Position numbers and translations under genes: made by a program. A stretch of 64,000 bases of DNA. Source: Conchocele bisecta. Lineage: Eukaryota; Mollusca; Bivalvia; Lucinida; Thyasiridae. Each line of letters starts with the position of its first letter. The first letter of the stretch is position 1. Shown here in pieces: positions 35,553 through 46,538 of the stretch. The DNA is taken from assembly GCA_029237695.1 (NCBI GenBank), contig JAQRGA010000117.1, positions 1-64,000 on the forward strand, in the 5' to 3' direction. The notes under the pieces were generated by a model that saw only the letters and a list, made by a program, of their open reading frames with translations, was not told the DNA's origin and did no database searches.

Positions 35553-36704
35553 TTATAACTTCTGTTTCTTGACAGGGAACACCTTCATATTTCATACATG
35601 CATTCATCTGATGATACTCTATTGTGCTACAGCAAATCCATGACCCACCCCCACCCCTTTCGCCAAGGCCAAGGTCACAAACTTAGCACATTTATACATG
35701 CATTCCTCATGTGAATATCTATCATGCTGTAGAAAATCACCAACTTAGTGTGTTCATAAACTTAACGCTGGGTTAAATTTTGTTTTCCTTCTCTTTTCAG
35801 GGAGCGCATTGATATTTCATACATGCATTCATCTTAATATGCTATATCATGCTATATCAAATCCATGACCCACCTTCCACCACTGACCTCAATTTCAAGG
35901 TCCAACTCACACCCCTTATCCCAAGGTCAAGTTATATAATATTCATGTTTTTTATACAACTGTGACAAGTTTGAATGGAGGCTGCCAACAGGCGAGCTTC
36001 GTTGTCTTCTGACAACTCTTGTTCAAATTGCTATGTCTCTGTGACTACTTGGGATATCAAATTGAAACTTCATATACACATTGATCATCATCCATATTTT
36101 CATTGTATGCCCTACACATGCTGTCCAAGGTCAAGGTCAAATGACTTTAAACTTTTTGAACCACGGATCGTCAGTTGTTGATTAAGGAAGAAAGAGGAAG
36201 AAATAATGCTATTGATTTTCAAATTCGCATTAATGTTTCTTGCCTTGGTGACAGCTTCACATTTTGCATCTTCGCTGTATGGCCCATCTTCGACGGGCGT
36301 ATTTTGTGACTTAATGCACTCTTGTTCAAATTGCTATATCTCTGTGACCGCTTGCGATATCAACTTTAAACTTCATATACACATTGATCACCATCCATAT
36401 TTTCATTGTATACCCTACCCATGCTGCCCAGGAGCCCAAGGTCAAATGACATAGAGTTTTTTTTGTTTAAAGCTTACGTTAAAGTTTTTCAAACTGCTAT
36501 ATCTCTGTGACTGCTTGCGATACCAACTTGAAACATCATATATACATTGATCACCATGTATTGTGATTAATAAGCATACTACACCAATGCTCAGGGTCAA
36601 GGACTTTGAATTTCAATCCAGGCGTCATCGGGGAGCATTTGTCGGATTTACCGACCATCTAGTTTTTCATATCCATGAGATCGCTATTATTCAATAACAA
36701 ACGG

Positions 36705-39700
36705 TACATATTATAGCCCCAGAGCTGAGGCACTTTTATTTACAATGTTGAGCCCGAAAGGTTTGAGGAGTGATTCTTATATAAAATGTTATGCTGAATT
36801 CGAAAATCCATTTCTGACAAAAGTCAGGTGGGTCGTTTTCGGACAAATCCAAGATGGCCGCCAAAAGTCCGCTAAAGTTATGTACCTTAAAAATGACTCT
36901 CTAAAATTAAGTATACCGGATATATTTCCACCAAACATGCGTTAATTTACTAAAGTCATGTCACAGAATAATATTCATGTACAAATATGTGGATAATATT
37001 ATCGAAAATTATGAGAAATCATGAAAATATTCGAAATATACAAAACAAATTTTATAAAAATTGAGATTTTATTCCTAAAAAATACTGTATATCTTGATAT
37101 TTGCGTACATTAAGTAAGGTCTCATACATTTAAAGTTTGCCTACATGTATCCATTAATCAGGGTTGAGCAAAATATGTCCCTGGGTTTATTGAATGCGAA
37201 AATATTATAAGAGATGTATCGTTACCCCACCCACAATAAATAACAGTCCGCGAAACATTAAAACACATTGCATCGTGTTGTATATAGCTTTTAGGTTAAA
37301 TGCAAAGTAGATGTATTAAAAACGTATCTCTATAACTATACAATTGAATATAAACGATTTACCAATATCGATTTGAACCAAGTAATTGTGTACTTCACAG
37401 AATCCAAGATGGCCGCCAAAATAATGTCGAAGTTTGGAGACATGTAATTTGAGGAGACCAAGAGCAAGAAATAAAAAATAAACGAATCGCCCATAACGAA
37501 CTACAGCACTAGTACATAAGTTGTTGCAAATATGATAACGAGTCACAAACACAAAAACCGTCCACAAATAGCATTATACAGCCCCCAATAAAAACACCGC
37601 AACAGATAAACAATATAAAAGCAACGAAAGAGCCACACAACAATTTCCCCAAAGTGCCACCACTGATAAAACAACAGTAGATATATCAGGGGGGGGGGTG
37701 GGGCTAAACACATCAAATGACGTACGAACATGCAATAGCGATAATACATGTAGAAATATAACCACACTATTAGAGCATATTGAAATATTAAAAATGGACT
37801 GTTCCCGGTCCAAGATGGCCACCATGCAAAACTAATTTGATTCACTATGCGAGCTGTCTAATGATGATGTATTGTTTAAACAAACTCAATGTCTTCAATT
37901 AAGAATGAATTTGTTCAGAATCACTTGTCTTATTCATCAGATTGATGTATGTCTGCTTCATCAGTTTCTTCATCTAGTGAAGTAGGAGTCAGTATATCAG
38001 CAATGGACCTGGGGATTGATCGCCATAAAACCATTCCATCCGATAGCAGCCATCTGCCAACACCCAGTCGCTTCCTTCAGGGGTCCGTTCAACTGGATTC
38101 GGTTTGCTTCGCTGGCTTCTAACATCTTCCTCACCCCGGGATGCGTATTGTTCATGCTTAATAAGTTGATAAGTGCATAGTTTGGCCTGTTTGCAGCGAA
38201 GAAAACACTGCACATCTTACCTAAAGCATGAATGAAAAGCTGTCTGTAGTAGTTTGTTCTACATGCCCGACTGAGGATGTAATATATAACCAAGTGTTTA
38301 ATGTATATCATCCGATACTGAGCTGTGCTTCCATGTTTGCCATCTACAGTCATTTGGATATACTCTTCATATTCCTTCATTAGCTTCAAATAATCATCTG
38401 TTGATTGCATCCGTGTCATTCGTTCAGGTGACGGTTAATTTCCCAACAGTGTCATGGTTTTGAGCATATGTTTTGATAATGTCCCGCTACTGTCGACGAC
38501 ACGCTTGAAATATAACGGTTGGAATGCGGCAGCTAGCAAAGGATGCAATGTATGCCCTTCAGTAAGCTGATTACTGAACCTGATGCAAGGACATCTGCCT
38601 CTGTCATATTTCGTGAACTCCATAACCATCGATGAGATGGCCAAGTGCAGCAAAGTATGCTAATAAGATGTGAAACGCTCAAAAACATGTGAATATGTTG
38701 TCATATAGTGGATACTCAGCGGTTTGTACCTGTAAGGCCGGTTTCATAGGTCACAACAGCCTATTCCTCGCCGTACTTGGCAGCAATTCGTCGTAGTGTT
38801 TCGGCTACCACATCTAGACATGTTGATGGCATAGTCAGGTTTTCCGTACGCAATTATTTGCTGAGGTAGATGGTCTTCTGTAATCAAGCAATTCCGCCCT
38901 GTCCACATTGGTATATTTTCCTTCAGTACAACATCCATCAACCAGAATCCATCACGCCGTACTACTTGTTGCAGATTCATCGGATTTGGATGCTTTCTGT
39001 CATTGTACTCAAATAATGACATGTTTGGCTTCTTTCTATATGGGTCAATGCTTCTGGTTTCGACATCTAGGGTCTCTGTTTGTCAATGTGTGTTTATGTT
39101 TGGTTAGACGGTTCGACTACTTCTGCCCTTTTGAACTGTTCATTCTCGCTCATTACATTTTGATAGCATACATGTATGCCTACTGTATCGTATAATGTTT
39201 CGCCACGTGAAAGTGTCTTCTCGTAATAATTGTCCCATGCTAAACTTGTGAACAGGCGCCAATCGTAGTCATACCATCTGTGGTTGCCTGATGGCCCATC
39301 TAGTGTTTTCAGTTTTAAGGTCATGCATATATCTGCTATGTATGGATGTCAACTTCTCAGCGCCACACGTGTCAACTAGTTGGCGTTTAACAACTATTTT
39401 ATTATATTTGGCTGACAGCGTTTCGTCACCGAGTGTTATAGCTGAATTTCTAATAAAGTATCCATTAGTTTCGACTTCAATGCTACCTAATGGTTCACGC
39501 TTACCCGTGTACTTTTTTCACAACCTGGTTACAAAATAAGCACCTGGGCACAAATACTCCTGAACTACTATCGTAGCTATCGCATGTTCAACTTTACTTC
39601 TTAGCGTTTGCTGCATTTGAGAGTCGCCAGTTCCTTCCATCTAAACTCCGCTTTTGTTTTGGAGTTGCAGTGAAATTTTTGTAATGATAGCACACTGTGT

Positions 39701-40672
39701 TGTCATAGTTGTCGGGGATATGTAACTTGTACGTGCAATGGAAGAACGATAAAGCGACTTCTGTTGCAGCAGTTTTAAATATACTGCAACTTTCGCTATG
39801 CTCGCGCATACAACATGCGAATTTAGTTTGGCACGTAACAACGATTCGCAAATAGTATTTTAACAACGGTAACATATATTTCTGACGAAATATTTTTTAA
39901 GTTTAGCAAAGAAACAACATCGTATTTTTTTCTCCATATTTATATACCTAACCCGTATCATTTCATATATGGGTCGCGGATTGGCAGCCATCTTGGATTT
40001 CTGAAATGTCAACAATTTGTCGATTAAATAACCGAAGAGTATATTGCTATATGCATTTTGGGTGAAACTGCTTCATATTATATAAGGGAATAGCAACCCA
40101 GACACATTGGTTCTAATATTCTGTCTGACTACTATATATTGTGGGTGGGGTAAGGGTACATATCTTACTATATTTTCGCAATCAATCAACCCAGGCACAT
40201 CCTTTTTGCAACTCTGAATAATGGATACATACAGGCAAAATTTAAATGTATGACAGCTTACTTAACGTAGGAAAATGTCAAGATATTCAGTATTTTCTAG
40301 GAATAAAATCTCATTTTTGTACATTCTTTTGCTATCTTTCGAATATTTTCATGATTTCCCATAATTTTTGATAATAATTTACACATATTTGTGCATGAAT
40401 ATTATTCTGTGACATGAATTTAGTAAATTAACCAAGTTTGATGGGCATATAGTATGTATATGTAATGTTAGAGAGTCATGTTTGAGGTACACAATTTTAG
40501 CGGAATTGTGGCGTCAATCTTAGATTTGTAAGAAAACGGCCCACCGTATTTTTGTAAGAAATGGATTTTCGAATTCCGCATAAAATTTTCCAAAAGAATC
40601 GATCATCAAACCTTTCGGGCTCAGCATTGTAAATAAAAGTGCCCCAGCTCTCGGGCTATTATGTTTTACTGC
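36705..40672. mobile_element. Element with long (~0.55-0.7 kb) inverted repeats and unknown ORF
   Basis: Sequence from about 36705 inward is repeated inverted from about 40672 inward. Both begin near ATAATAGCCC..GAGCTG and share CACTTTTATTTACAATG, GAGCCCGAAAGGTTTGA and TTACCCCACCCACAAT. The clear match extends to about 37260 on the left and 40120 on the right, and more weakly to 37415 and 39985, where both arms hold CCAAGATGGC. Between them on the minus strand lies a broken protein-coding region of a multicopy family. The layout suggests a DNA element with long TIRs. Arm identity looks like about three quarters, so it is old. I could not find a convincing target-site duplication. Confidence 0.65.
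37990..39875 (-). pseudogene. Broken ORF of a multicopy invertebrate protein family, function unknown
   Basis: The minus strand from 39875 carries consecutive fragments separated by stops or frameshifts: a start fragment (to 39594), then DGPSGNHRWYDYDWRLFTSL (39094-39324), NPMNLQQVVRRDGFWLMDVV with NCLITEDHLPQQIIAYGKP (38744-39022), FTKYDRGRCPCIRFSN (38435-38653), and EEYIQMTVDGKHGSTAQYRM with AANRPNYALINLL (37997-38419). These phrases belong to a large, uncharacterised protein family that I recall as repetitive in mollusc and cnidarian genomes. I do not know its enzymatic role. Its position between long inverted repeats suggests it was the coding part of that element. About 900 residues are expected for a full copy, and this one is shorter and inactive. 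Confidence 0.65.
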
Positions 40673-41247
40673 GGAGCACAACTCTGAAACTGTTCAATCT
40701 ATCGGTCTGAAACTATACACACATCTTCTACACATTTTGAAGATTGCACATTGGTATTTTTATTCCGAATATTTTTTTTTTACAAAAATATCACCTATTT
40801 AGCTTAGCCATGTTGTGACCTTGACCTTCGTGACCTTGACCTTCGTGACGATCACCTCGTTTAGTGGGGAGATACTCCCCAGCGATCGCCTTGTATTTCT
40901 TAATTGTGGCTGTGACTGGAGAAATAGGGCTTCTGGGTTTGTAGATTGAAGATCCAGATCAGCCTGCGTATCTGCACAGTCTGTTCTGGATATGCACTCT
41001 AAGTCATTGCATCAATGAGACACCTGTTGTGCTAACAAGCAATATAGATTGTTATCAGGTTACATGAGAGTGCTATTTGACCAGGAGCCACACGAATCAC
41101 AAATCCAATTTCTCCGGTCACACTCAAAAAATCCATGCTGTTCGCAGCGGATGCCACCATAGAACCAAAATCATGGGTGTTGCGTTTGCTGTGGTATGTG
41201 AAGCATGTGGTCTGTTTACAGACCAAATGTTTTGAAAACCCACAGTA
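40673..41247. other. Fragments of families D and E, then unassigned sequence
   Basis: From 40673 to about 40800 there is a family D fragment (GAGCACAACTCTGAAACTGT and ACACACATCTTCTACACAT). From about 40810 to 40893 comes the family E 3' end, with TGACCTTGACCTTCGTGACC, hairpin GGGGAGATACTCCCC and GCGATCGCCTTG. The remainder up to the Polinton has no recognised gene. Confidence 0.55.
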
Positions 41248-41252
41248 AATGC

Positions 41253-41431
41253 AGTAGTATATAAGGGTCATAATGATACCACCACCCTATGGAAGCCACC
41301 GGCTACGCGCGGTGCCTCCCAACGCATGGTGGTATCATTGATGACTCTTATATACCACTCAGATTTTCCACCATTTTTCGGCAGGTATTTATGAGAAAAA
41401 TATTTGTCATCAACCGCGAGATCATATATTT
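41253..41431 (+). repeat. Polinton left terminal inverted repeat
   Basis: This matches 56308-56485 inverted over nearly its full length. The first ~105 bp is itself an inverted repeat: TATATAAGGGTCATAATGAT near the tip is answered by ATCATTGATGACTCTTATAT inside, around a GC-rich core GGCTACGCGC. The extreme end could therefore fold into a hairpin. Similarity to the right end resumes weakly past 41446 (ACACCCTATT.AAGAT and TTATACTCAGTATA). Confidence 0.92.
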
Positions 41432-41471
41432 ATGACATGAGAAGATACACCCTATTGAAGATAAAAATCTA

Positions 41472-44400
41472 TTGGTTATACTCAGTATAATGCCTACCAT
41501 AAAGCAAATGAGAGAGCAAGCTAAGAGTTGGGGAATTTCCCTAAGAGGTTTGAGACGACTGCCCGCCGACCCTGAAAAACGCTCCAAGAAATTGGAGAAC
41601 GAGACGACGGCCAGCCTGCGTGCCACTGCTTACGCGCAGCGTGTAAAAGAAGATCCCAGCGCACGTAGAAAAGCCCAATTCAAGGTGTACTACAATAAGA
41701 TTTATCAAGAGATGGGGGGGGGAGACCTCCTAAGAATAGGAGAGATATCGCCAGAGCTTTGGTGGAGGAGGGTCCCAGGATTCTCGCTGAAGAAGCTGAA
41801 GTTAGGGAAACTGTTGATAGGGGTAGGAGGAAGATAGTATGGACTTTCGAGAGGGGGGTAGATGGAGAGATCGCTAATCGCATAATGAATAAAATTCGCC
41901 CAGAGATGACCACGGCGTGTTATCTGAGGTATTCGTGCTCTTATCGTATTAGGAACATAGAGACCGACGAAACGATGATATATCACAAACAATCAAAGGG
42001 CAGTCCGTGGATAAACGAGATTCCAAAGCGGCAGAGTTGGATAACCGATAGAGAGAAAGGTCGAATGGACATCGACAAAGTTGATAGACCAAACACAAAA
42101 TGGACCTTCGTTCATTGGATATCGGTCGAGGTGAAGATGATCATCGACGCTCAACAACTTCTCATGGGAGCGGGAAAACTCCCAGACTGGTTAAGACAGA
42201 AAAAGGGAATGTATTCCGTCGACATGTACGACGACTACTTATGTCTGTTTAGGTGCATAGCCATTCACCGTGGAGAGAGACCCCCCCCCCCCCCCAAAGA
42301 ATAATTTTGTGAGAATGCACGAACTCATAGCTCACGAATATCTCGGTCACGATAACGGACCGGATAGTAAGGGAATTCTTCTGGAAGATATTAAGAAGCT
42401 CGAAGAAGCACTTCAAGATGGGCATTCGCGTTTACGGCCCACCGACAGAGGGAGTGTGGTATCTCATGAAGGTTCCGGCAAATTACGACGTGGTTGGAAG
42501 GAGAAGATCATGACGATAGGAATGTTTGGAGGTCACTCTTTCCTCATAACGAACCTCCGCAAGATGACGAACGAGTACGGATGCACCGGATGTCAACAAC
42601 GGTTCACAAAGTCGTGTAACATGCACAGGAACGCGACCACCTGCATGGGTGGGAAGACCGTGTTGACATGTCCAGGTAAGATGGTAGAGAGACCGCAGTC
42701 TGCATACGAGAAGGCGTTCTATCCCAAGGGGTCAGCGAGCGAGAGGTCGATTCAATGGTTGAGCAGAGAAGAAGAGAAAGTGGGAAAGCACATACATCAC
42801 GCGAGATGCGGTCACGGTGGAGAGAGGTGGGTGGCCGGCGATCCGGTCGATGGATATTGTCACGAGACCAAGACCGTGTTTCAGTTTCACGGATGTTACT
42901 GGCATGGGTGTCCGACACATTGCAGAGAGGTCACGCGAGAATCGCTGTACAGTAAGACGAAAATACAAGACGCCAAGATAAGGAAGGCGGGGTACGAGCT
43001 GGTGGTGATATGGGAGTGCGAGTGGTTGAATGAGAGGAATCCCCACTATCCACCACCACCACACGAGGAGGCGACGACTCTATACCCTCATCAGATAGTA
43101 TACGACTTCGAGGCGTATCTCGACAAGTCAAAAACCATGCGACCCACCAAAGACCTGAACCTCATCAAGCAGTACTTTGTAGAGAAGTTGGTGGCCACCG
43201 TGAATAAGGTGATGGTTGGAAAGAGAGCCAACACGACGATGTTTCTGTTTACCCCGGAGTTTAGATTTCTCGACATCATCCAGTATTTGGGACCCGGTAC
43301 CACGTACGACCGGTGGGTTAAGGCGTACGATTGTAAAACGGTAAAGTCTCACTTTCCGTACGAGTGGTTCGATAGCATGGACAAGCTCGACCATCCGGGG
43401 CTGCCAGACTATCCCGAGTGGTACTCGAAGTTGAAGGGTGAGTTCCTACTGTCGTTGTCAGAGTGGAAAGAGTGTAAGAAGGTATTCCGAGAAAATGGGA
43501 TGAAGACGTTCAAGGAATGGTTGCAACACTACAACGACTTAGATGTAGGACTGTTCCTGGAGGCTCTAACTAAAATGACTGAGTTCTACAGGGGGAGAGG
43601 TGTGGATATACTCAAGGATGCTGTGTCTCTGCCCGGTGTTTCCCTTCAGTACCTACTTCGTGGGACGATCGATGGGAAGGTGGACACGCCCGAGTTGTGG
43701 TCTCCGAAGTATGAAACTTACGAGATGATGAAGCAGGGATTGGTTGGTGGTCCGTCCATAGTGTTCTCCAGATACGCAGAGGCTGGCAGGTCGACGATCA
43801 GGGGTCAGGTAGGTTGGCGGGAGGAGAAGATGTGCAAGGCGGTGCTGGGGTACGACGCCAATGCGCTGTATCTGTCTACTCTGTCGAAGGACATGCCGTG
43901 TGGGGAGGAGACGATATGGACGTGTGACGACCCGGAAAGACAGTCGTATATAGACCGTTTCGTGAGGGAGGTCAGGAGTGAAAAGTGGTTCGGATTTGCG
44001 GAGTTGGATATAGAGGTACCAGAAACGTTGAGAGACAAGTTCTCTGAAATGTCGCCGCTGTTCGTTAATCGAGAAGTCGACGAGACTGAGGTTCCGCAGC
44101 ACATGAAGGACTACCTGGTCAGGACTGGGAGGAATAGAGTCGAAGGGCAGAGAAAGCTCGTGGGGGCAATGTCTGCCAAGAAGATGATCATATACTCCCC
44201 GCTGCTAAAGTGGTATCTGGAGCACGGTCTGGAAGTCAAGGCGGTGCATAGGGTGATAGACTACACGCCCGGCAAACCATTTCAATGGTTCGTTAAAGAG
44301 GTCACCGATGCCAGACGGACGGGGAACGTCGACAAGAGCAAGGCGGTGTTGGCGGAGATATTCAAACTGGTTGGCAACGCGTGTTGTGGCAAGCTGATAG

Positions 44401-45105
44401 AGGCACAAGAGAGACACCTGAACACCACATATACGAAGGATGAGAAGACTGTCGACCGGGCACTGAGGTTGGCGTGGTTCGAAGACCTGGAGGAGATTGG
44501 GGAGGCTTACGAGATATCAAGCAGGAAGACTCGAGTGGTGATAAATAGACCGTTTCAATGTGGTATAGCGGTATACCAATTAGCTAAGCTACGGATGCTA
44601 AGCTACGGAGTTCTATTATGACTTCCTAGACAAATACGTGGATCGTGCCGATTTTGAACTTATACAAATGGACACTGACAGTATGTACTTCGCTCTGTCG
44701 GAGAAGATGCTGGCGGCGGTGGTGAGAAAGAATATGAAGAGAAAGTTCAATAAGGAGAAGACTGAGTGGTTGGCGTGGGATAAATGGAGCAACAGAACTC
44801 CGGGTCTGTTCAAGCTGGAATTCGAAGGGGATAGAGCCATCGCTCTGTGTAGTAAGTGTTACTACGTGAGTGGTGATGGAAAATCTAAGCACTCGGCCAA
44901 GGAGATGTCGAAGAGATCTAACGATCTGACTTGGGGAAAGTACAAGAGTGCTCTCGAAGGAGGTAGAGACATGGCGGAGAACAGGGGATTCCGAATGGTT
45001 AACGGGGTGATGAAGACATACAAGCAGGAGAAGTTGGGGTTGTCGGCGTACTACGACAAGAGGAGAGTGATGGAAGATGGGTTACACACCGAGCCTATAG
45101 GATAG
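41472..45105 (+). pseudogene. Polinton protein-primed DNA polymerase B (split in four frames)
   Basis: The enzyme would replicate the element from a protein primer. Readable parts are 41472-41837, 41759-42304, 42270-44621 and 44638-45105. In the third part are a Cys-His cluster (C105, C108, H119, C125), a Vsr-like endonuclease-type block with FHGCYWHGC at 206-214 and ELVVIWECEW at 243-252, exonuclease motif I YDFEA (278-282), motif III YNDLDV (421-426), polymerase motif A YDANALYL (528-535) and motif B KLVGNACCGK (699-708). Motif C, MDTDS, is in the fourth part. Between exonuclease motifs I and II a block seems missing. Breaks: near 41780, at a 14-base C run near 42282-42294, and at a short tandem duplication near 44580-44610. 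The C-run break could be a sequencing error, but the others look real. Confidence 0.9.
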
Positions 45106-45136
45106 GTAAAAAAAAAAAAAGAACTCTGAAAGAATA

Positions 45137-46180
45137 CTAAAGACTCTGATGATCCGGGGGTAGCTGGGTGTCAGAAGGTACCATAAGAAGTTTTTCGCGA
45201 ACAAAACCGCGAGATGGGCCATCATCCAAATAGTAGAGCACGGGCTCATCAGGTTTGGTAATAGATCTATCTAGATGATATACATTGAGAGACCACACGG
45301 GATCCGTCGCGCGGCGGCTGCCACCTTCGAGCTCTCCCGGTTGATAGAGGTACCGAACGTCAACATCCGAGGGAAGTAGTTGCTCCTCTAAACCAACGGG
45401 TCGCCCTCTCGAGACGGCAGATGGCTTGCTCGTCACCTTTTTAGACTTGATGGCATCTACAGGCTTCTTACCTATCAATCTGGTAACCTCTCCGTTCAGT
45501 GCGGAGACCATGGCGGGCAGTCTGGTCACCCACTCGGTCGATCGCGAATGAGGGTCCCGCTGCGCAAGCATCAACTCTTTGGCATATTGGTGACCGAACA
45601 GTCTCTCAGCCAGGGTTCGATTGAAACGCTCCACGATCCCCTGGTCCCGGTGGATGTTGACGCGGCCGCGTCTGACAGAAACGTCGTGCTTAGCCAACAG
45701 CTGAGAGACCGCCCCCATGAACTCACGACCGGGATCGACCTGAAGAAGATTCGGCCATTTGAGAGGACTCCTCTTATATATTCGGGAAAGAGCCTCGGCC
45801 ACCTCCTTGGACTCTTTCGTAGCTAGTTGCTCAGCCCCCTTATAACGACTCGCTACGTCAATGATTGTCAGTGCGTACTTGTACGTTTTGCGACCGACAC
45901 GATCATGAGGGAGAAACAGGAGAGCCGCTTGGTGAACTTGGTTCGGCACCGGCACGTCGAATTTCGGACGCGGAATATTGCGAGGCGCGGGTAAATAGAT
46001 CTGCCAGATGGCCTGCCTCTTGAGCCATTCCTTGACATCGTTTTCTGAAACCTTGGTCGCCGCCGCGAGGTTCTTGATGGCTGCGAGTCCCTTCCAGTAG
46101 CCGCGGGGGCTGTAGTATGTGTTTGCTAGCTTGCGCGCTAGGCGAACCGATAGTTTGGTATCAAGTTTGCGCGTGTTCAT
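45137..46180 (-). CDS. Polinton integrase (retroviral type), catalytic Asp missing
   Basis: This 347-residue protein has a helical N-terminal part, the RNase H-like integrase core and a C-terminal chromatin-binding-like region. It would insert element DNA into the host chromosome. The core shows HQAALLFLPHDRVGRKTY (83-100), IIDVASRYKGAE (106-117), LQVDPGREFMGAV (146-158) and GIVERFNRTLAERLFG (181-196). D149 and E184 are 35 residues apart, as in DD35E enzymes. The first catalytic aspartate should fall at residue 86, where alanine (codon GCT) is found, so the enzyme is probably inactive although the frame is open throughout. It starts at 46180 and overlaps the upstream small gene by 20 bp, typical of compact Polinton gene blocks. 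It is convergent with polymerase B, separated by about 30 bp with an A run. Confidence 0.88.
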   Translation of the reverse strand: MNTRKLDTKLSVRLARKLANTYYSPRGYWKGLAAIKNLAAATKVSENDVKEWLKRQAIWQIYLPAPRNIPRPKFDVPVPNQVHQAALLFLPHDRVGRKTYKYALTIIDVASRYKGAEQLATKESKEVAEALSRIYKRSPLKWPNLLQVDPGREFMGAVSQLLAKHDVSVRRGRVNIHRDQGIVERFNRTLAERLFGHQYAKELMLAQRDPHSRSTEWVTRLPAMVSALNGEVTRLIGKKPVDAIKSKKVTSKPSAVSRGRPVGLEEQLLPSDVDVRYLYQPGELEGGSRRATDPVWSLNVYHLDRSITKPDEPVLYYLDDGPSRGFVREKLLMVPSDTQLPPDHQSL

Positions 46181-46478
46181 CGTATGCGAAGTATTCTAAT
46201 ATATCGGACAATCTCCAACATGCCCTCATCAGATCGTCCGGTAACTGCGTCGATAATAATAAACCTTTGTTGGGGGTTAAGTTTTTGCTCCTGTTCCAAT
46301 CCAATTCGGAGGAATCTAACATCCGCTTTGCGAAAAGGGAGGCCAATTTTTCGTCCTCACGCCACGTCTCGAGAGAATCTTGGGCCAGACGAATCATACT
46401 CTTTGCACCAGGTAAACGGTGTTTAAGGGCCGTGTAGCCTACATCGATCATAGCAAAATAAAGTTCTTCAACTGACAT
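46161..46478 (-). CDS. Polinton small protein, 105 aa, unknown function
   Basis: A predicted mostly helical soluble protein (MSVEELYFAMIDVGYTALKH at its start, then MIRLAQDSLETWREDEKLA). It has no transmembrane segment or recognised motif. It is the first gene upstream of the integrase on the same strand, and its stop overlaps the integrase start by 20 bp. An AT-rich TATATATATATA run lies just upstream at 46485-46498 and could be its promoter. I recognise no family. Confidence 0.65.
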   Translation of the reverse strand: MSVEELYFAMIDVGYTALKHRLPGAKSMIRLAQDSLETWREDEKLASLFAKRMLDSSELDWNRSKNLTPNKGLLLSTQLPDDLMRACWRLSDILEYFAYDEHAQT

Positions 46479-46538
46479 CGTTCTATATATATATATATTT
46501 ATAAAAGAAAAAAAGTTTTAAAATAATTATTAATTAAT

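Larger units (their letters stand above)
27094..36021 (+). mobile_element. Helentron-like element, family C, with nested insertions
   Basis: The head is TTTTTAGCTCGCCTGCACGA, a hairpin around GCACGAAGTGC. The tail is CAGGCGAGCTTCG, hairpin GTTGTC(TTCT)GACAAC and TCTTG ending at 36021. The central ~167-bp monomers (27170-28515, 33655-33937 and 35553-35940) carry ACTTAACGTTGGGTAAATGT and CCCAAGGTCAAGGTCAC. It sits in a T run of family D, whose own unit near 36475 reads TACGTTAAAGTTTTTCAAAC without it. About 5 kb of other sequence lies between 28515 and 33655, and a family B copy interrupts a monomer at 33938-35552. Confidence 0.7.
25206..36664 (+). mobile_element. Helentron-like element, family D, with nested insertions
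   Basis: The left end is the hairpin TATGCTCCCC...GGGGAGCATA (25206-25236). The right end has CGGGGAGCATTT, hairpin GTCGG(ATTT)ACCGAC-type text and CATCTAG with the terminal CTAG at 36661-36664. Its own sequence, seen at 25237-25487, 26539-27093 and 36022-36664, includes repeat units with CTATATCTCTGTGACTGCTT and CCCAAGGTCAAGGTCAAATG. A family A copy and a family C element are nested inside, so the 11.5-kb span is mostly later insertions. Confidence 0.7.
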
